Shown here: piece after piece, positions 6,220-10,382 of the stretch
Numbering within the stretch: the stretch's first letter is position 1
Layout: every line of letters begins with the position of its first letter
From: Cyanobacteria bacterium OH_PDB_112
GTDB taxonomy: Bacteria; Cyanobacteriota; Vampirovibrionia; Gastranaerophilales; CAJFVJ01
Reading direction: 5' to 3'
Length of the DNA stretch: 10,382 nt
Assembly: GCA_023457295.1 (NCBI GenBank)
Contig: JAEWLZ010000124.1
Span: 1 to 10,382 of the forward strand
The notes under the pieces: generated by a model
Databases searched by the model: none
What the model saw: only the letters and a program-made list of their open reading frames with translations
Told to the model about the DNA's origin: nothing
Program-made: the position numbers and the translations under genes

Positions 6220-6248
6220 ATTTTACATCATTTATACATTTTAAGCAA
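6220..6248 (-). promoter_or_regulatory. Candidate promoter for zinc-finger/HEAT/ruvX/DUF1292 operon
   Basis: On the reverse strand, TTGCTT (6248-6243) and TAAAAT (6225-6220) are spaced by 17 bases, predicting a start about 25-30 bases before the ATG at 6187. Its -35 box overlaps the T-tract of the preceding gene's terminator, so the space is tight. The position is the only gap in the operon, so a promoter must be here or read-through must occur. Confidence 0.4.
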
Positions 6249-6277
6249 AAAAGACAGCCCTTAAGCTGTCTTTTTTG
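6246..6277 (-). terminator. Terminator of the EZ-HEAT gene
   Basis: A perfect 13-bp stem (6246-6258 with 6265-6277, core GACAGC / GCTGTC) around loop CCTTAA. Read on the reverse strand it is followed by a T-tract, and it lies 20 bases after the stop codon of the EZ-HEAT gene. The stem has A/T runs at both ends, so it could also work in the forward direction, but no forward gene feeds it. Confidence 0.88.
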
Positions 6278-6296
6278 TTATTTTAAATTTAATTTT

Positions 6297-7139
6297 TTAT
6301 TTTTTTACCATTTGAGCGCCTGGAACTTTTTGCCAGTTAGCAGCCATGATTTTTTTGAAAGCTTTCAAAGCTGTATCTTCAAGTTCGCCAAGTTCATCAG
6401 CATTCATAATAAGTTCACGAAGAGGCATCAAAGCTCTTTGATCACGAAGAACTCCCAACGCTGCAGCCGCACCGGCTCTTACCAATTCATTTTCTTTAGA
6501 ATCACGAAGAACATCAATCAAAGCAGGAACTGCTCTTGTGTCTTCCAATTTACCCAAAGAAGTAACAGCATAAATTCTTACGTTTACCCATTCATCTTTT
6601 AACATTTTGATAACAGGCTCAACAGCTTTTTGATTACCAAGTTCGCCCAAAGCTCTTGTAGCATCACAACGAACATTAACTTTATCATTATCCAAAATCG
6701 TAATCAAAGCATCTGTTGCAACATCTCCAATTTCGATTAAAGCATCAGTAGCAGTAATACAAACTTGAGGATTTTCATCACTAAGTGACTCAACCAAAGG
6801 CTCTACAACATCAACTCCGCCCAATCTTCCGAGCGCACGTGCTGCACGGACACGAACATCAACATTGCGGTCTTCTCTCAAAGATTCGATAAGAGGCCAA
6901 GTAGCTGAAGAATCGCCAAGCTCGCCCAATGCTCTTGCAGCATACAAACGAACTGAGCCGTTTTTATCATTTTTTAAAACATCTATCAATGGTTCAACAG
7001 CTCTCAAGTCACCCATCTCACCCAAAACTCGAGCGGCATTGTATCTTACTTTTTCTGAATTACTTGTTTGTAACTCTTTTATTAAATCTTCAAATGATTT
7101 TTTGACTTGTTTTTTACGGCTGTTTACACTAATTGTCAT
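6297..7139 (-). CDS. EZ-HEAT (PBS-lyase-type) repeat protein
   Basis: A 280-residue alpha-solenoid of short EZ-HEAT repeats like those of the cyanobacterial phycobilin lyase subunits CpcE/CpcF and NblB. Seven copies of the VRxxAAxALGxxGD motif begin near residues 31, 63, 95, 126, 156, 187 and 220, at intervals of 30-33, each followed by AVEPLIDVLKD-like helices. There is no catalytic domain, so it is a protein-binding scaffold; a pigment role is unlikely without phycobilisome genes. I place the start at ATG 7139, not the GTG at 7193: the 18 extra codons show no repeat or conserved pattern, and GGAGGG (7151-7156) precedes 7139 by 11 bases. It is flanked by a terminator and a long leader, so it is probably monocistronic. 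Confidence 0.88.
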   Translation of the reverse strand: MTISVNSRKKQVKKSFEDLIKELQTSNSEKVRYNAARVLGEMGDLRAVEPLIDVLKNDKNGSVRLYAARALGELGDSSATWPLIESLREDRNVDVRVRAARALGRLGGVDVVEPLVESLSDENPQVCITATDALIEIGDVATDALITILDNDKVNVRCDATRALGELGNQKAVEPVIKMLKDEWVNVRIYAVTSLGKLEDTRAVPALIDVLRDSKENELVRAGAAAALGVLRDQRALMPLRELIMNADELGELEDTALKAFKKIMAANWQKVPGAQMVKK

Positions 7140-7338
7140 AAATATAATTTCCCTCCGACATTGCTTTTCATAGGGGACAAAAATACGTCGCACCTTTTGT
7201 TACCATACCAACATATATATATAAAGGTTTCGATGCGAAAATTATTGCCTTTTTCCTTGAATTTTTCTTTACGTTTTTTTACATTTCTGCTTTATGAATA
7301 AATGTATTTTAAACACTTAAACTCGTTTGAATACTTAA

Positions 7339-7347
7339 ATAATAGCA
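7339..7347 (-). promoter_or_regulatory. Weak extended -10 candidate for the EZ-HEAT gene
   Basis: On the reverse strand TGCTATTAT matches an extended -10 (TGnTATAAT with one mismatch). Only a poor -35 (TGGAAA, 16 bases upstream) is present. In such AT-rich DNA, similar matches arise by chance. Confidence 0.25.
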
Positions 7348-7450
7348 TATTTTCAAGTTTTTTCCAGTGTTTTTTTACAATTCGTCAAAATTAAAAAATA
7401 ATTGTTTTTTTAACCTTACCAATAATTCAATCATAACATACTATTCTTTT

Positions 7451-7480
7451 ATTAATAAATATTAAAAAATATTTATTAAT
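7451..7480. repeat. Perfect 13-bp AT-only inverted repeat
   Basis: ATTAATAAATATT (7451-7463) faces AATATTTATTAAT (7468-7480) around AAAA. All pairs are A-T and no T-tract follows on the reverse strand, so it is a poor terminator. It may stabilise the 3' end of the helicase-nuclease transcript, bind a protein, or be chance in AT-rich sequence. Confidence 0.5.
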
Positions 7481-7503
7481 ATTCATCCTAAAATTGTATT
7501 GCC

Positions 7504-7540
7504 AAAAATCAAAAAATTTCATTCAATACAAATTTTTTGA
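7504..7540 (-). terminator. AT-rich terminator-like hairpin overlapping the nuclease stop
   Basis: TCAAAAAATTT (7509-7519) and AAATTTTTTGA (7530-7540) form a perfect 11-bp stem around a 10-base loop. Read on the reverse strand it is followed by five Ts (7508-7504). It includes the last seven codons and part of the stop codon (7519-7521). The stem is almost entirely A-T, so it is weak. Confidence 0.45.
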
Positions 7541-8181
7541 AAATCACAAAAATCACATCTTTTTTTATTTGGCATAAAGTCAGTATCTGCAATGATTTTA
7601 CCAGACATGCCCAAAAGTTTCTCTTCTATTTCATTTATCATCTCATAATTACAAATTATTTCTTTTTCAAGATTTTTTTCCGAAGAACCTACAAAAACAA
7701 ACTTTAAACGATATGGCTCAAAATCAAGCCCCAAGTCTTTTTGCGCCCTAAAAAAAGCATACATATAAATCATCGCCTGAAATTTATCTTCAGGGACATG
7801 GGGCAGTTTTTCACCTGTTTTCCAATCAGCAATAATATAATTACCTTCATCTTCAAAAACAGCATCAATCCTACCGTTAAGCCATACACTATCTTTTAGT
7901 AAAATATCAAACCCCCATTCTGCACAAATCACGTTTTTTGTTAAAAGAGGATTATCAGATATATTTTCCCAGTGTTTTCGTGTGTTTTCATCAAGGGCAT
8001 GCTCTATTTTGCGCAAAGAATGTCCTTGTAATTTATAATAAGCCAGTGAATGAATATTTCGCCCGAGTTTATAAGTATCCTTTTTTAGGGCAAATTTGAT
8101 ACCTTTAATATACTTGTAATAATAAGCTCTAGGGCATCTTTGATATGTTTCAAAGCAATCGGAAGTAAATACTTTTATCAT
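7519..8181 (-). CDS. PD-(D/E)XK nuclease with AddB/Cas4-like Fe-S cysteines
   Basis: A 220-residue RecB-type nuclease (PDDEXK_1-like). Motifs in order: C16 in YQRCPRAYYYKY; H44 in RNIHSLA; D106 in WLNGRIDAVFED; D119-W-K121 in YIIADWKTG (the D-x-K core); Q135 in KFQAMIYMYAF; then C209-x2-C212-x5-C218 at the C terminus. One cysteine before the nuclease core and C-x2-C-x5-C after it match the 4Fe-4S staple of AddB and Cas4-type nucleases, giving a DNA end-processing exonuclease. Its ATG overlaps the helicase stop by four bases (ATGA) with strong AGGAGGTG 5 bases upstream, so it is co-translated with the helicase. No cas genes are nearby, so Cas4 itself is unlikely. Likely job: nuclease half of a double-strand-break resection or repair machine; inferred from context. 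Confidence 0.88.
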   Translation of the reverse strand: MIKVFTSDCFETYQRCPRAYYYKYIKGIKFALKKDTYKLGRNIHSLAYYKLQGHSLRKIEHALDENTRKHWENISDNPLLTKNVICAEWGFDILLKDSVWLNGRIDAVFEDEGNYIIADWKTGEKLPHVPEDKFQAMIYMYAFFRAQKDLGLDFEPYRLKFVFVGSSEKNLEKEIICNYEMINEIEEKLLGMSGKIIADTDFMPNKKRCDFCDFQKICIE

Positions 8182-10382
8182 ACCTTAACACCTCCTGAAA
8201 GCCGCTTTAACAAATTAAAAGCTTCACCGTCGCCTTTTGTGCTTCCACTTGTAAAATACAAAGATTTTTTTGCCCTTGTTATGGCAACATAAATCAAACG
8301 TAATGCCTCATAAGCCTGCTCTGTCTTTTTTTGTTCGGGAGTCTTCACCATGCCTGAAATTTGCTCAAGTTTTATAGACATTGTGTCATCACGCTTCAAA
8401 TCAATTTTTTCAGGGTTAATCTTATGATATCTATCAGTAAATTGAGGTATGAAAACAACATCAAACTCATCACCTTTTGACTTATGTATTGTCATAAGTT
8501 CAACTGCCGCAAGCGTTACATCTGAATCTTCAAAATATTTCACACCTCTTGATTTTCCAAGTTGTTCTAAATAAAAAATAATTTCTTTTAAAGAAGGTTC
8601 TTTTTCAGCTTCACGCAAATAACTCGATTCAAAGCGTTTTATAGTTGAGGCAATCAAATTAACATTGGACAAATCATTCGTTTTTGAAAAATAATACCTG
8701 CCCAAATTCATAACAAAATCATAAACAGATAAAGAGGATGACATATTTAAAAAATAAAAAATATCCCACCAAAAAGCAACAAAATCGGAACTATCCAACT
8801 CTTTTGAGTTATATAAAATTTCTTCATTTTTAATAATAGGCTCTTTAAGTTTTTTCAAAAAATCAAGACTTACAACGCTTATTTTCATCAAATTACACTG
8901 ATTAAAAGCTACGGCAAGATTTGCAACAACTTTATTATCAAATGGCGAATATATAAATTTCAGCATAGCGGTAATGAGCTTAAATACTCGTTTCTCCTTA
9001 ATTTCATCAGAACGCAAAAGGACATCAATACCATTTCTTTCGAAGAAATTTTGCCAGTTGCGAATCTGATAATTATCCCTGAGCAAAATTGCTATCGAAG
9101 TATTTTTATCATTTTCCCTTATTTTTTTCACCTCTGATAGAATAAACTCTTGTTCTTCTTCCTGAGAATCAAAAGCATTAAAAGAAATGCCGCCTTTATC
9201 GCTTTTTTTGTCCCCGACATGACACATATATATATTATAAAAAGCATCTTTATAACTTTTTTCTTTTTGTGTCCAACTTACAAGAGAATTGGCAAGTTTA
9301 TAAATATTTTCGGCACATCTTTGAGAGCTATTCATTTCTACTTTGTGTGAATTTTTAATAAATTCGGCAAATCCTTTTACATCAGAATTTGTAAAAGTAG
9401 ATAAAATCGCCTGGTTAACATCACCGCATCGAACTACATTTCCACTCTTTGCAGAAATAAGTTCTATAAGCTTCTGCTGAATCGGAGACGAATCCTGTGC
9501 CTCATCTTCTATAAGATAATCATATTTGCATTGATAATATGCCAAAATATCAGGATTTTCAGTCAACAATCTGTAAGAAAAAATCAAAAGGTCATTAAAA
9601 TCTAGCAAATTCAAACGTTTTAACTCTTTTTCATAAGCGTTATAGACTCTTAAAAATTCTACGAGTTGATTTTCTTTTGGATTTTCACGAATAAACTCCT
9701 CAATTTTTTGCGGAGAAACAAAAAGACTTTTGGCATAAGAAATATTTTTTCTGCAGGTATCCTCCCATTCTTGAAAGTTCTCCCCTGCGGGCAAATTATC
9801 AAGACAAACCCTACTCCTGATAGCAAAAGACTTCGCCTCATCACAAATTTCAAAATCCGAATCTAATCCAATCCTGTGCGCATTATCTCCATCCGCTATT
9901 ATTTTTCTTGCAAGCCCGTGAATAGTACTTATATTGGGATAATCGTTCAAATTCGGATAATTATTTTTAATTCGTTCCAAAAAAGTCTTAACGGCAGAGT
10001 CCATATATGTCAAAACCAAAATACGCGAAGGATGAGCCCCGTCATCAATCAACTTCATAATAAGTGCCTGCATAATAGTTGTCTTGCCTGATCCGGGAAC
10101 AGCAGGAACTGCCATTTGACCTCTCGAATACTCCAAAACCGGTTTTTGATCCTCTCTGGGAATAATATTTATACCTCCCGAGGATTTATTGTTGTCTTTT
10201 AAAAATTTTAGCAACTCGCCGATATTTTCACTTCCTTCCACTCCGTAATCAGAGGAAAAAACCACAACTTTTTCACAAAGAAGCTTCAATTTACGAAGTA
10301 AATGCCCTGTCTTTTTGATAGTCAGCGCGCGGTGCATTTGCTGAGTATACTCGTTTTCAGCAAAGCTTTTTTGAAAAACCCA
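8178..10382 (-). CDS. UvrD/Rep-type superfamily 1A DNA helicase, 5' partial
   Basis: An ATP-dependent 3'-5' DNA helicase of the UvrD/PcrA/AddA class. Numbered from the first in-window Met (10337): Q-motif Q64; Walker A AVPGSGKTT (79-87); motif II IEDEAQDSS (276-284); motif III GDVNQAILSTF (305-315), with A-I-L instead of the usual S-I-Y; motif V MTIHKSKGDEFDVVFIP (615-631); motif VI LRLIYVAITRAK (679-690). No nuclease domain follows; that role lies in the next gene. The frame stays open from 10337 to the window edge (15 more codons: WVFQKSFAENEYTQQ before the Met) and no good ribosome site precedes 10337, so the true start is probably outside and roughly 80 residues lie before the Q-motif within the window. 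Annotated partial. The promoter is out of view. Confidence 0.92.
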   Translation of the reverse strand, partial: WVFQKSFAENEYTQQMHRALTIKKTGHLLRKLKLLCEKVVVFSSDYGVEGSENIGELLKFLKDNNKSSGGINIIPREDQKPVLEYSRGQMAVPAVPGSGKTTIMQALIMKLIDDGAHPSRILVLTYMDSAVKTFLERIKNNYPNLNDYPNISTIHGLARKIIADGDNAHRIGLDSDFEICDEAKSFAIRSRVCLDNLPAGENFQEWEDTCRKNISYAKSLFVSPQKIEEFIRENPKENQLVEFLRVYNAYEKELKRLNLLDFNDLLIFSYRLLTENPDILAYYQCKYDYLIEDEAQDSSPIQQKLIELISAKSGNVVRCGDVNQAILSTFTNSDVKGFAEFIKNSHKVEMNSSQRCAENIYKLANSLVSWTQKEKSYKDAFYNIYMCHVGDKKSDKGGISFNAFDSQEEEQEFILSEVKKIRENDKNTSIAILLRDNYQIRNWQNFFERNGIDVLLRSDEIKEKRVFKLITAMLKFIYSPFDNKVVANLAVAFNQCNLMKISVVSLDFLKKLKEPIIKNEEILYNSKELDSSDFVAFWWDIFYFLNMSSSLSVYDFVMNLGRYYFSKTNDLSNVNLIASTIKRFESSYLREAEKEPSLKEIIFYLEQLGKSRGVKYFEDSDVTLAAVELMTIHKSKGDEFDVVFIPQFTDRYHKINPEKIDLKRDDTMSIKLEQISGMVKTPEQKKTEQAYEALRLIYVAITRAKKSLYFTSGSTKGDGEAFNLLKRLSGGVKV

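Larger units (their letters stand above)
7140..7508. other. AT-rich intergenic region, long leader and AT palindrome
   Basis: No gene is seen here. The right part holds the 3' flank of the nuclease gene, including a 13-bp AT palindrome at 7451-7480. The left part is the leader of the EZ-HEAT gene, with GGAGGG at 7151-7156 and a TATATATATA run near 7213-7222. If the candidate extended -10 at 7339-7347 is right, the leader is about 190 bases, long enough for a regulatory RNA, but I recognise no riboswitch class. Confidence 0.5.

Noticed and set aside
6297..7139. Phycobilin lyase (CpcE/CpcF) function
   Set aside because: Only the generic EZ-HEAT repeat is present; no phycobiliprotein or pigment gene supports it.
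6312..7301. Forward frames opposite the EZ-HEAT gene
   Set aside because: Explained by the repetitive reverse-strand coding sequence; none has a family signature.
7519..8181. Cas4 of a CRISPR system
   Set aside because: The cysteine and nuclease motifs fit Cas4 loosely, but there are no cas genes or repeat array and it is coupled to a UvrD-type helicase.
1..10382. CRISPR array, transposase, prophage or toxin-antitoxin module
   Set aside because: No regularly spaced repeats, DDE/serine/tyrosine recombinase motifs, structural phage genes or recognisable toxin-antitoxin pairs were seen.

Overview
The window is AT-rich, with short intergenic gaps and strong Shine-Dalgarno sites. The gene set is bacterial. 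Several features point towards the Cyanobacteria/Melainabacteria side (for example a gut Gastranaerophilales-type organism): an EZ-HEAT (phycobilisome-lyase-like) repeat protein, a UvrD-type helicase with a GDxNQAI..TFT motif III of the kind I associate with cyanobacterial helicases, an SLC45-like transporter, and no photosynthesis gene. This placement is inference; a Firmicutes-like genome cannot be excluded, since the ruvX-DUF1292 pairing is also typical of Firmicutes.

Layout. Positions 1-50 hold the last 17 bases of a tRNA and its terminator. Positions 51-351 are non-coding and clearly richer in G+C than the rest, with an imperfect nested inverted repeat, and end in a 16-nt tandem duplication abutting the first start codon. 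Forward genes: an orphan glycine-zipper protein (352-1389) with its own terminator, then a probable two-gene operon of an SLC45/GPH-type sugar transporter (1539-2891) and a LOG-family nucleotide phosphoribohydrolase (2910-3491). A bidirectional terminator at 3493-3519 separates these from the reverse-strand genes.

Reverse strand, in order of transcription. Operon A (6187 down to 3536) is a small ClpX-type zinc-finger protein, a 545-residue HEAT-like protein, RuvX (YqgF), and an acidic DUF1292 protein; each gene overlaps the next by exactly one base (TAATG, TGATG, TAATG). Upstream lies a monocistronic EZ-HEAT repeat gene (best start 7139, not the GTG at 7193) with a terminator at 6246-6277. 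A 379-base AT-rich gap precedes operon B: a UvrD/Rep-type helicase whose reading frame runs off the right edge of the window, coupled by an ATGA overlap to a PD-(D/E)XK nuclease with an AddB/Cas4-like four-cysteine iron-sulphur signature.

Functionally the window mixes housekeeping (RuvX, helicase-nuclease repair, transport, nucleotide salvage) with scaffold-type proteins of unknown role. I see no CRISPR array, transposase, phage module or recognisable defence island. The most interesting items are the stand-alone ClpX-like zinc finger tightly coupled to a HEAT scaffold and RuvX, the two-protein helicase/Fe-S nuclease pair, the orphan glycine-zipper protein, a palindrome over the transporter promoter, and a GGGAAATTATAT leader shared by two unrelated genes.
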